This document shows, piece after piece, positions 1 through 7,537 of a stretch of 64,000 nucleotides of DNA. The stretch covers positions 682,001 to 746,000 of the forward strand of contig NZ_CP091092.1 in assembly GCF_029633915.1 (NCBI RefSeq). The letters are read 5' to 3'. The stretch is from Methanomicrobium antiquum. GTDB lineage: Archaea > Halobacteriota > Methanomicrobia > Methanomicrobiales > Methanomicrobiaceae. How positions within the stretch are numbered: position 1 is the first letter of the stretch; each line of letters starts with the position of its first letter. Position numbers and translations under genes: made by a program. A model generated the notes under the pieces. That model saw only the letters and a program-made list of their open reading frames with translations. It did no database searches and was not told the DNA's origin.

Positions 1-267
1 TCTTCACAGCCGATGCAGGGGAGAAGGTCACCTCCGGCAAGCAAAAGTTCAGGTTCAATGGCCCGCTTTTTTGCTTTTAGAAGGTATGTTTTAACTCCGT
101 CTGACTTGTGGTCAATTCTTTCTATTTGATCAGCATCGGTGAGCTTTTTTACAATTCTTGAACACTTTCTGCTGTCAATATTCAGAAGTTTCCATAACTC
201 ACTCTGGAGTATACCCTTTGGATTTGACTGAATAAGTTTGAATGCTTCGTCTTCAATTTCTGACATA
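1..267 (-). CDS. Winged-helix transcriptional regulator, partial (C-terminus beyond window)
   Basis: Reading the minus strand from an ATG at 267 gives 89 residues, open to the window edge. Residues 1-60 look like a winged helix: LIQSNPKGILQSELWKLL followed by SRKCSRIVKKLTDADQIER, the usual helix-turn-helix plus recognition helix, then a wing (HKSDGVKTYLL). The visible end, LLPCIGCEE, has a CxxC pair that may begin a metal-binding segment. This resembles archaeal MarR/Lrp-like regulators with a cysteine-rich tail, but the C-terminal half is missing, so ligand and targets are unknown. It sits 18 bases downstream of the LSm gene on the same strand and may be cotranscribed. Confidence 0.75.
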
Positions 268-285
268 ACTACCAAAAAATACCTT

Positions 286-528
286 TTAGATTAATGGTGC
301 GATGGTCAGAATGTTGCTTCCACGGATTACAACAGTGCCCAGGTTTCTGCCCCTTTCACCATTTATAAATTCTGTTGCCTGATCCATCTGAATGTTTAAG
401 TGCTCATCGACAGCGACAAGCTTTCCCTGAAGTTTTTTGCCCTCGTCTTTGATTTCAACTGTAATTTTTGAGTCAACAAGAGCTGATACTTTTTTTATCG
501 GCAGAACAATGCTATTAACCATCGTCAT
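286..528 (-). CDS. Archaeal LSm (Sm-like) RNA-binding protein
   Basis: 80 residues, the normal length of an archaeal Sm-like archaeal protein. The Sm1 region (about 18-50: KITVEIKDEGKKLQGKLVAVD then HLNIQMDQA) and the Sm2 region (GTVVIRGSNILTI, about 64-76) are both present, with the RG pair typical of Sm2. Such proteins form heptameric rings that bind U-rich RNA and take part in RNA processing and turnover. Met-4 could also be the start. The stop lies 18 bases before the next minus-strand gene. Confidence 0.9.
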   Translation of the reverse strand: MTMVNSIVLPIKKVSALVDSKITVEIKDEGKKLQGKLVAVDEHLNIQMDQATEFINGERGRNLGTVVIRGSNILTIAPLI

Positions 529-745
529 TTATATGGTTTGTAATGTAATTAATTATTTCCCTTATTATTTTAAAGTCCGTTCTAAGTAGTTTTTGTCAGT
601 TACAAATCCGGCAGGAAAATGTATCTGTTAAAACTATTGCGTAAAATAGTATTGGCGTTTGCTGTAATCTATAATTCGTATGCTTATTATATACTGGCAG
701 TTTTGATATAGATTGTTTAACAAATCTGACTTTGGGATGTTTTTC

Positions 746-1726
746 ATGCGTAAAAGAATTGATATTATATATCCGGCGATAATAATTTTTGCACTGGTCT
801 TTGCAGTATTTTCTGCCGGATGCACAGGTAATACAGATTTTGAAACTCCTCTGCCTGAAAAAATTGAAGATACAACTCTTTCCAAAACGGACATTTTTGT
901 CTTTGATGATGCTCAACTAAAATTTGTATATGCAAATGGAGTCAAAATAGGTTACAAACAGGCAGGAAAAGGAGATTCTCTTGTAATGGTTATGGGATAT
1001 GCGGCGACGATGGATGCGTGGAGCCCTTATCTTCTAAATTCCCTTGCCGAAAATTACAGCGTTGTAATCTTTGACAACAGAGGAACAGGCTATACTGAAC
1101 CCGGGGGGATTTCGCCTGAAAACATGACATATGAGATTTATGCTGACGACACTGCCGCACTTATGGATGCTTTGGGGATAAAAAAAGCATATCTTATGGG
1201 ATGGTCGATGGGAACCGCTGTTTCACAGGAGATTATTTTAAAGTACCCGGAAAAGGTTGAAAAAGCCGTATTGTATGCACCTTATTCTGGTGTTTCATCT
1301 TCGGATGAAAAGCATCTGAGGGAATATCTGCGTCAGGTGGCTTATGGAGAGGTAAATAAAACAACTGTTATTGAAAATATGTTTCCAAAGACCTGGCTTT
1401 CATGCCACAATCCAGATGAATATCTGCCTGTTTCGTCTGAAACACTAAGTGAAAATGGAATTTTAGCCGCGTATAACGCAGGGCTTAACTGGAACGGTTC
1501 ATATGAGAGGCTTAATCATATAGATATTCCTGTGATTTTAATTGTCGGAACAGAAGATGTTCTAACACCTCCTGAGTTTTCAAAAGCAATGGCAGGGGAG
1601 ATTGACGGTGCATGGACAGCAGAATTTAAAGGCGCAGGCCATGGTCTGATGTACCAGAATCCTCAGGGCCTTTCTAAGACTGTAAAACTTTTTTTGGACA
1701 TTGATGAGGATATAAGCTGTTGCTGA
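746..1726 (+). CDS. Alpha/beta-hydrolase lipoprotein
   Basis: A secreted hydrolase anchored by lipid. The N-terminus is a basic stretch, a hydrophobic core and a lipobox FSAGC with Cys about residue 26. The mature part has an alpha/beta-hydrolase fold: the FDNRGTGYT oxyanion-side segment, the nucleophile elbow GWSMGT (Ser about 154), an acid in GTEDVLTPP (about 271) and the His in GAGHGL (about 299). The substrate is unknown. I chose ATG 746 rather than the upstream TTG at 713, because a TATA box at about 687-694 places the transcript start near 715-720; ATG 737 is also possible. Single gene, no operon partners. Confidence 0.82.
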   Translation: MRKRIDIIYPAIIIFALVFAVFSAGCTGNTDFETPLPEKIEDTTLSKTDIFVFDDAQLKFVYANGVKIGYKQAGKGDSLVMVMGYAATMDAWSPYLLNSLAENYSVVIFDNRGTGYTEPGGISPENMTYEIYADDTAALMDALGIKKAYLMGWSMGTAVSQEIILKYPEKVEKAVLYAPYSGVSSSDEKHLREYLRQVAYGEVNKTTVIENMFPKTWLSCHNPDEYLPVSSETLSENGILAAYNAGLNWNGSYERLNHIDIPVILIVGTEDVLTPPEFSKAMAGEIDGAWTAEFKGAGHGLMYQNPQGLSKTVKLFLDIDEDISCC

Positions 1727-1753
1727 ATGAAATCTGATACTAATTTTTAATTT

Positions 1754-1999
1754 TTGAGAGAACTACAACCAAAATATTTTTGTAATACTTTTTCTTTTTT
1801 TTTGGATGAACAATTCAACCTGCAAAACAAATACCTATACAACAAATACCTGCACAAATTAACGAAGACAGTTTTTTTAAAAAGCGAAATAATTTCAGGA
1901 CAGTACATAACAGAACTGGAACAAAAACGCAATAAACTTAGGATGATAAAAGAAGGAATGATGCAGGAGCTTTTGACAGGGAGGATACGGCTTGTATGA
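1754..1999 (+). pseudogene. Remnant of hsdS (type I restriction specificity subunit), C-terminal end
   Basis: The last 27 or so codons (from about 1915) encode LEQKRNKLRMIKEGMMQELL then TGRIRLV, the hallmark C-terminal helix end of HsdS proteins. The preceding 50 codons are open but not recognisable as a target-recognition domain, and there is no credible start. The stop TGA overlaps the ATG of the next short frame (ATGA at 1996-1999), the usual hsdS-hsdR coupling. I read this as the surviving 3' end of a deleted specificity gene. Confidence 0.7.
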
Positions 2000-2124
2000 A
2001 TTCATCGGTTCTGGTTGTGCAAAGGGAAAAAGATATACAAAACAGGGTTGTCGCACTCTTTCGTGACAAACCTGATTATGAATGTCCTTTGCATGCTGTC
2101 ATGAGAAGGGGGGGTTTTAGTTGA
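1996..2124 (+). pseudogene. Short HsdR-like N-terminal fragment
   Basis: 42 codons in frame from an ATG overlapping the hsdS stop. The first part, VVQREKDIQNRVVALFRDK, looks like the start of type I restriction HsdR proteins (T/V-E-x-x-x-Q-x-RV-x-x-LF). After about residue 26 the similarity ends and the frame stops at 2124, overlapping the TTG start of the next gene. It is either a coding scar of an hsdR 5' end, or a tiny gene kept for translational coupling. A second, longer hsdR 5' fragment lies at 3604, so the locus has two hsdR beginnings and no hsdR body. Confidence 0.5.
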
Positions 2125-3611
2125 AACCGGTCCGCCTCTTCATCAGCAGTGTTCAGAAAGAATTCGCTGAGGAAAGAGAGGCTCTTCGTGATTACCTCAC
2201 GGGTGATACACTGATGAGGCGTTTCTTTGAGGTATTTCTCTTTGAGGATGTGCCGGCCGCCGACCGCAGCCCTGATGATATGTACCTTAAAGAAGTGGAA
2301 AACTGTGACATTTACATCGGGCTTTTTGGCAGCAGTTATGGCTCCGTGGACGATAGCGGCAGATCGCCGACAGAAAAGGAGTTTGATTATGCAACCTCTC
2401 TTGGGAAATACAGGCTTATCTATGTCAAAGGAACAGATGATAAAGACCGCCATCCTAAGATGCAGGCACTCATTGACAGAGTTAAATCAGATCTGATAAG
2501 AAAAAGATTCAACACGGCATCAGAACTTAGGACAGGACTCTACGCAGCACTCATCGACTACCTTGCCGATAAACAGCTCATAAGATCCGGCCCGTTTGAT
2601 GCAGCACCCTGTATGAAAGCCGGATTTTCAGACCTTGATCCCGAACGGATGAGATGGTTTGTCCGTACCGCAGGAAAATCCCGGCATTTTCCGCTTACTG
2701 AAGATGTCGATGCTCATGAACTGCTTGAACACCTAAACCTTCTCGATGACGGGCGGCTGACAAATGCAGCAGTACTTCTCTTCGCAAAAAATCCCCAGCG
2801 TTACCTGATATCATCGGAAGTCAAATGTGCACACTTCCATGGTACAGAAGTAAGAAAACCCATTCCCTCGTACCAGGTGTACAAGGGTACTGTCTTTGAA
2901 CTGGTAGATCAGGCAATTGATTTCGTCATGAGCAAGATAGCACTCTCTGTCGGCACCCGCAATTTTGGCCCGCAGGCACCCGTGAAATATGAAATCCCGC
3001 GGGAAGTTGTCGCAGAAGCGATTGTCAATGCAGTCGTCCACCGCGATTATACAAGCAACGGCAGTGTTCAGGTGATGCTCTTTGCCGACCGGCTGGAGAT
3101 CTGGAATCCCGGTTCTCTGCCGCCTTCGCTGACACTGGACAAGCTAAGGGTCGCACACGCCTCTGTTCCCTTCAATCCGCTCCTGGCTGAACCGATGTAC
3201 CTGACACGTTACATCGAAAAAGTGGGTACAGGGACGAGAGATATTATCAGGTGGTGTGAGGAGGCAGGTCTTCCTGAACCTGAATTTGCCGTAACCGATG
3301 GTTTCCTGACAACTATCCGCAGGTTTCAGGAAGAAACCAGGGAAGAAACTAGGGAAGAAACTAGGGAAGAAACTAGGGAAGAAACCAGGGAAGAAACCAG
3401 GGAAGAAACCAGGGAAGAAACCAAAGATAAAATTCTCTCATTTATTGAGGCAGATCCATACATCAGCATGAACGAACTGGCCGTAAAGGTTGGTATTACA
3501 CCAAAGGGTATAGAGTGGCAGATCAGAAAACTAAAGCAGGCAGGCAGGCTTGAGAGGATCGGGCCGAACAAAGGCGGATACTGGAAGATAACCGGTGGTA
3601 AGGATGAGTAA
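2121..3611 (+). CDS. DUF4062 / GHKL-type ATPase / winged-helix protein of a type I restriction locus
   Basis: 496 residues. The N-terminus (1-100) is a DUF4062-like domain: RLFISSVQKEF, then DDMYLKEVENCDIYIGLFG. Residues about 170-400 match the RecG-like/Schlafen-associated ATP-binding protein family, with a GHKL-type ATP-binding core (EAIVNAVVHRDYTSNGSVQV, ADRLEIWNPGSLP). A run of EETR repeats (about 404-432) links to a C-terminal winged helix (about 433-485, ISMNELAVKVGITPKGIEWQ). In most relatives the N-terminus is AlbA_2; here DUF4062 occupies that place. These genes often lie between hsdS and hsdR, as here. Start TTG 2121 follows a G-rich site. GC content looks higher than in the island to the right. 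Its role (regulator or defence accessory) is not established. Confidence 0.75.
   Translation: MKPVRLFISSVQKEFAEEREALRDYLTGDTLMRRFFEVFLFEDVPAADRSPDDMYLKEVENCDIYIGLFGSSYGSVDDSGRSPTEKEFDYATSLGKYRLIYVKGTDDKDRHPKMQALIDRVKSDLIRKRFNTASELRTGLYAALIDYLADKQLIRSGPFDAAPCMKAGFSDLDPERMRWFVRTAGKSRHFPLTEDVDAHELLEHLNLLDDGRLTNAAVLLFAKNPQRYLISSEVKCAHFHGTEVRKPIPSYQVYKGTVFELVDQAIDFVMSKIALSVGTRNFGPQAPVKYEIPREVVAEAIVNAVVHRDYTSNGSVQVMLFADRLEIWNPGSLPPSLTLDKLRVAHASVPFNPLLAEPMYLTRYIEKVGTGTRDIIRWCEEAGLPEPEFAVTDGFLTTIRRFQEETREETREETREETREETREETREETREETKDKILSFIEADPYISMNELAVKVGITPKGIEWQIRKLKQAGRLERIGPNKGGYWKITGGKDE
3330..3425 (+). repeat. 12-bp coding tandem repeat, 8 copies
   Basis: Eight copies of GAAGAAAC(C/T)AGG start at 3330 and recur every 12 bases to 3414. 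They encode EETR seven times and EETK once, joining ATPase and winged-helix domains. Because the period is a multiple of three, copy number can change without a frameshift. Confidence 0.95.
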
Positions 3612-3822
3612 TATAGGAGAACTTGAGATTGTAACTCAGAAAAGGGTTATCAAATTATTCAAAAACACCCTCAAATATGAGTATCTCGGCAACTGGGAAG
3701 AGAGGGAGGATAATAAAAACATCGAAGAAGAACTACTCCGCTGCTATCTTAAGAAAACAGATCAATATGCCAGAGGGGAATATGACGATGAACTCATCAA
3801 TAAAGCTGTTTTTGAATTATAG
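3604..3822 (+). pseudogene. hsdR 5' fragment, truncated by IS630 insertion
   Basis: Starts with ATG at 3604, overlapping the upstream stop. The product IVTQKRVIKLFKNTLKYEYL followed by GNWEERE, NIEEELL and INKAVFEL is the N-terminal nuclease-domain beginning of type I restriction HsdR. The reading frame ends at TAG 3820-3822, and those bases are the first three of the IS630 terminal repeat. No HsdR coding sequence is visible beyond the element, so about 900 codons are missing. The enzyme is dead. Confidence 0.8.
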
Positions 3823-3864
3823 TCAGGAACCAAACATATATTACAATAAACCCCAATACTAAGT

Positions 3865-4359
3865 ATGCCCTGGTCTGAACAAATACCGATAGAGAAACAT
3901 ATGGCCTTAGATGAATTAAAATTAAAAATTAAAACTCTGGAAAAGGATGTCAAGATTCTTAAAAGGCTTTATTTTGTGAAATATCGATATGAAGGAACGA
4001 GTGTGGAAGAGTCCGCACAAAGAGTAGGAATTTCTAAGAACGAGGGATATATCTGGCAACGCAGGTGGAATATGGACGGATATGATGGAATTATTCCAAA
4101 ATATGCAGGAGGAAGGCCGATGAAACTCTCTCCCGAAGATTTCACTCAGCTAAAGGAGCTAATAAATCAAAAATCTACATGGACGACTGATGAAGTCTGT
4201 AAGCTAATATACGATGAATTTGGGGTGGAATATACTCTTAAACAAATTCGGATTATTATGAAGAAAAAATTTAAGATGAAATATGGGAAACCATTCACTC
4301 TTGATTATCGACGGCCTGATGATGCCGAATCTACCCTAAAAAAAACTTACCTGAAATAA
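3865..4359 (+). CDS. IS630-family transposase, 5' frame (helix-turn-helix part)
   Basis: 164 residues with an N-terminal coiled helix and two helix-turn-helix units: GTSVEESAQRVGISKNEGYIW, and LINQKSTWTTDEVCKLIYDE before a second recognition helix. This is the DNA-binding half of an IS630 transposase. The frame ends just after a run of eight A at about 4337-4344. A -1 slip there would read PKKNLPEINQGM and join the catalytic frame, so the full transposase is probably made by programmed frameshifting, which is known in this family. Confidence 0.85.
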   Translation: MPWSEQIPIEKHMALDELKLKIKTLEKDVKILKRLYFVKYRYEGTSVEESAQRVGISKNEGYIWQRRWNMDGYDGIIPKYAGGRPMKLSPEDFTQLKELINQKSTWTTDEVCKLIYDEFGVEYTLKQIRIIMKKKFKMKYGKPFTLDYRRPDDAESTLKKTYLK

Positions 4360-4367
4360 ATCAGGGC

Positions 4368-4853
4368 ATGGTTATTGGTTTTCTGGATGAAAAATCTCCA
4401 CAAACCACGGCAAATACTCAGAGATTGTGGTCTTGCGGTCACCCAACACTAATTAAAAACACCACGAAATTTCGGGCAAATACTTTTGGATTTTATTCAA
4501 TTAATGGAGTATCTACTCTCGAATTTCACGAACATTCTAAAAAGGAAGATGTTTGTAAGTTCCTTCAGACCATCAGGGAAATGAATCCTGGAAATGATAT
4601 TGTTATAATTCTCGATAATTTTCGTTCTCACCATGCAAATATAACCTGGCAATACGCAGAAAAAATTAATATTAAACTTGTATATTTGCCCCTGTATTCT
4701 CCAGATCTAAATCCGATAGAATACATCTGGAAAAGTATCCGGAGAATTATTTCCCGGACATTCATTCAAGATCTAGATAACCTAAAACAAGTAATTCTTG
4801 ATGCTTTTAAAAAATTTGGTTGCTCATTGAGTTTTGCTAAATCCTGGATTTAA
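4368..4853 (+). CDS. IS630-family transposase, 3' frame (DDE catalytic part)
   Basis: 161 residues carrying the catalytic DDE domain: first Asp in GFLDEKSPQT, second in VIILDNFRSHH, Glu in SPDLNPIEYIWKSIRR. It lies in the -1 phase relative to the upstream frame. The ATG at 4368 may be used, but fusion by slippage on the A8 run is more likely. All catalytic residues are intact, so the element may still move. Confidence 0.85.
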   Translation: MVIGFLDEKSPQTTANTQRLWSCGHPTLIKNTTKFRANTFGFYSINGVSTLEFHEHSKKEDVCKFLQTIREMNPGNDIVIILDNFRSHHANITWQYAEKINIKLVYLPLYSPDLNPIEYIWKSIRRIISRTFIQDLDNLKQVILDAFKKFGCSLSFAKSWI

Positions 4854-4986
4854 AAATTTCTTAGTAATGAAAGTTGTATTATTAATTAGGTTCTTGACTA
4901 TAAATTTTATCAGATAGATCTGATGTTGTGAAATATTAAAGAAATATATCCTAATTTTTAGAGAAAAACAATGAATTATTACTAAA

Positions 4987-5002
4987 AGTGCTGATATGGG
5001 GA
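4987..5002 (-). other. attachment-site-like copy of tRNA-Glu 3' end
   Basis: AGTGCTGATATGGGGA is identical to 24326-24341 and in the same orientation. It covers the 3' acceptor strand, discriminator and part of the T-arm of tRNA-Glu. The rest of a tRNA is absent, so it is a fragment and not a gene. Confidence 0.55.
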
Positions 5003-5542
5003 ACCCCTGTCCTTCCTGAAGTGCCTCGTTATTGCACTTGTTTTCCACGGTTCTCACCATATAGTTTTTATGTGGGTAATATTATTTAACGTTAATGTTG
5101 ACAATCTTTTTACTTATATGCCAATCTGACTGGAACAGATCCAGATTATCCTCTGGTATAAATAAAGAGAATAAAAAGCCTTAGTGAACCTAAGAGGTCC
5201 AAAGAATTATATCTGGCGTCAATAAAAACGGCCCTTCGCATTTTATGCAGTTAATGCGACCTTGAGTTTAGAAAGGAAGTGGCTGATAGAATTAACCTAG
5301 TAAAACAACTTGATAAAATGTTTGAAATGATATTCCTTAATTTAGACTGAAATATGTATAATTTTTGTTGGATTTTGTTTATTTCAATTCAAATCTCTGA
5401 TTTATAAAAAAATAGATCTCTCTTTAAATCTACAACATCTGAATTTTGATAATATAATGATATAAAAAAGAAGGAGTGTGGATATGAATGTGGAAACTAA
5501 TAATTAATAAAAAATACCAAATTCAGCTAATGTTACCTTGAA
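5003..5542. other. Gene-poor AT-rich stretch at left end of island
   Basis: No convincing gene. Short open stretches near 5190-5350 (for example LEFRKEVADRINLVKQLDKM in one plus frame) are broken by stops and could be relics. No tRNA, terminator or repeat array was recognised. Confidence 0.5.
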
Positions 5543-5959
5543 TTATTTTATTTTTTGCATGTGAATATTTTTTTGTTTCTCTAAATAATCTTCTTGTTCT
5601 TGAATTTTAAGTCTCAATTCTTTTATTTTTTCAATCAATTCACGCTCTTTATCAGTATTCATAATCCTTGTCTGTTGTTCCATCTCCAAGTGTTCAATTT
5701 GCTTATAAAAATCTTTTATTGCTCTTTTGCAATTTATTGATTTATTATTTTCATTTCTGGGAGGTTTTAAGATTTTATTTTGATTTGACTCTAATTTTTG
5801 ATGCAGATCATTTATCTGCATCTGGAGTGATTCGTATTGCAAATCACTGATTTCAAATCTGATTCTATATTCTTTTTCTGCACTCATTAGTGAACCCGCA
5901 AGTTGTTCCCTAAGATTCGTAATTTTTTCATTAATTTCAATAATTGTTTTTTTAGACAT
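5543..5959 (-). CDS. Coiled-coil protein, last gene of helicase-PLD operon
   Basis: 138 residues, nearly all predicted helix: heptads run through about 1-60 (KITNLREQLAGSLMSAEKEY and onward) and about 85-135 (ERELIEKIKELRLKIQEQED). A basic, proline-containing break (KILKPPRNENNK) separates them. No catalytic motif. It follows the PLD gene by 26 bases on the same strand, so it is probably the last gene of that operon. The first helix resembles the N-terminal coil of the protein at 16328-17182 (EQxxxxLMxxEKExxI pattern), suggesting a shared docking part. Function unknown. Confidence 0.7.
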   Translation of the reverse strand: MSKKTIIEINEKITNLREQLAGSLMSAEKEYRIRFEISDLQYESLQMQINDLHQKLESNQNKILKPPRNENNKSINCKRAIKDFYKQIEHLEMEQQTRIMNTDKERELIEKIKELRLKIQEQEDYLEKQKNIHMQKIK

Positions 5960-5985
5960 GTTAGATCCCCATTTGTTACTATTAT

Positions 5986-7536
5986 TTAGGCTTCTAAAAC
6001 AATTTTAGCGTTCAATTTTTGTGCAAATTCTTTTGCTGAGTTAATGTCTTCCCATTTTGAGATGGTAATGCATTTTAGTCCTTTCCCTGTGCTATATACC
6101 GGAAAAGGAATATCTTTATGCTCCTCTTTTTTAGCATTTTTTGCCAATTTTGGAGGAATTATTCTCTGAGATAATGTCAATTTTTTAATTTTTTTATCAT
6201 TTAGATTCCTTCTAATTTTTTCAGCCTGTCCCTTTTGAATTGTGTAGTTCATGATCAGTTCTAATGATTGAGGTGAAAAATCAGGAATTGATCTCTCTTC
6301 TTCAGTTATAATTGGAAAATCAATTAAATTATCTCCTGTTTTTGATAATTCTAATATTTTATCATCAGCAACTCCAAGAAGGAGGCTGTGGCTTAATTTC
6401 CAGGGACAACTTTTAAACCATTCTGAAACAATAGATTCGATTTTTTTGACTTCATCTTTATTTAATAAAACCGATGTTTCAAATCCGCTTTCAAGACCAA
6501 GTCTTGTAAAATTTGATGTAATAATAATTCCTGATTCTCCATCTACTAAAACACATTTTGCATGAAAACGTGAGTGACCCAAAATTGAGGCATTATGCTC
6601 TGCAAGTTTTAATAGTGCTTTTGTACTTTTAGGTGTCTGTTTTGTTCCGATTTGAATAGAAACACCACGGGAAGAGGCATCTTCTAATTCTTTAACAATT
6701 TGATAATCAGGATCAAATGACCATCCTGTAATATAAATTGATTTTTTAGCACCTGTAATTAATTCAATCAGGTATTTTCTTAATGTTTTAGATTTATTGG
6801 TCGTTACCGGCAGAGTAATTTCTCCCAAATCAGGTTTGAAAGAGAGATCTTTTTTCACAGCTCTTAATTTACCTGGTTCCAGAAGTTCATGATCTGCCAT
6901 CTCCCAAAAGCCATTAAGAAAATGTGAAAAAAATGATAATATTTCATTTTTCTTAAGTGAAACGGCTATTTCAATATTTGAACCTGTCATAGGATCAACA
7001 GTAGCATTACAGGTCATCATCAATCCAAATGGATTATCCGAAAGAGGATCAATCAGAATATATTTGGCATGAAAACTATCGCATGTCCTGACAAGTATCT
7101 TCCCAGCAAAAGAATTTAGAAGTGCAATGTGATCTTTTATTATATCACTCTCTTCTTCCAGATTTTCACTATTAATATTTTTGAGATCTTCTTCTCTTGC
7201 AGTTAATAGGAAAACTTTCACTCCCCTATTTTCAGCTTCTAGAAGAGCCTCAGTAACAGGACTTTTTTGAATAAGAAATGATGATAGATAAATTTCATCG
7301 TGAGCTTTTTCAATATTTTTAACTAAATATTTGATCAATTCACCCTTTTTAGAAGGTATGATAATATCCCGTTGGGTTTCTCTTATTATGTCGGCATTGA
7401 AAACCGCAAGGTTATTTAAATCCGCAACTTTTTTGCTTGCCCAGCATGTTCCAAGTGTCTCATCTTCAAAACTGAATGTTTCTTGGATTGGTTTTTCAAG
7501 AGATTTTAAGATATTACCAGAATAATTGATTGTCAT
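5986..7536 (-). CDS. Phospholipase-D-superfamily nuclease-like protein with two HKD motifs
   Basis: 516 residues. Two PLD catalytic motifs are visible: FHAKYILID about residue 157, and SRFHAKCVLVDG about 323 followed by GIIITSNFTRLG. Each repeat also has the downstream Asn/Thr strand (MMTCNATVDP, ITSNFT). Two motifs in one chain can form a complete active site. PLD proteins without membrane segments next to helicases are usually nucleases, so a nucleic acid substrate is likelier than a lipid. The C-terminal 120 residues are basic and unassigned. The gene begins one base after the 539-codon gene ends, so the two are tightly coupled. Confidence 0.85.
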   Translation of the reverse strand: MTINYSGNILKSLEKPIQETFSFEDETLGTCWASKKVADLNNLAVFNADIIRETQRDIIIPSKKGELIKYLVKNIEKAHDEIYLSSFLIQKSPVTEALLEAENRGVKVFLLTAREEDLKNINSENLEEESDIIKDHIALLNSFAGKILVRTCDSFHAKYILIDPLSDNPFGLMMTCNATVDPMTGSNIEIAVSLKKNEILSFFSHFLNGFWEMADHELLEPGKLRAVKKDLSFKPDLGEITLPVTTNKSKTLRKYLIELITGAKKSIYITGWSFDPDYQIVKELEDASSRGVSIQIGTKQTPKSTKALLKLAEHNASILGHSRFHAKCVLVDGESGIIITSNFTRLGLESGFETSVLLNKDEVKKIESIVSEWFKSCPWKLSHSLLLGVADDKILELSKTGDNLIDFPIITEEERSIPDFSPQSLELIMNYTIQKGQAEKIRRNLNDKKIKKLTLSQRIIPPKLAKNAKKEEHKDIPFPVYSTGKGLKCITISKWEDINSAKEFAQKLNAKIVLEA

Positions 7537-7537
7537 A

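Larger units (their letters stand above)
3820..4900 (+). mobile_element. IS630-family insertion sequence with TA target duplication
   Basis: The ends are TAGTCAGGAACC (from 3820) and the inverted GGTTCTTGACTA (to 4900), 11 of 12 matching. Each end is flanked by TA (3818-3819 and 4901-4902), the target duplication expected of the IS630/Tc1 group. Length 1081 bp. It carries one transposase in two overlapping phases and sits inside an hsdR remnant. Confidence 0.85.

Noticed and set aside
713-745. TTG start for the lipoprotein hydrolase
   Set aside because: The TATA box at about 687-694 would place the transcript start at or after the TTG, and the residues before Met at 746 spoil the signal peptide.
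4987-5060. A second tRNA gene at the left island edge
   Set aside because: Only the 3' acceptor strand and part of the T-arm match; no anticodon arm or 5' acceptor strand is present.
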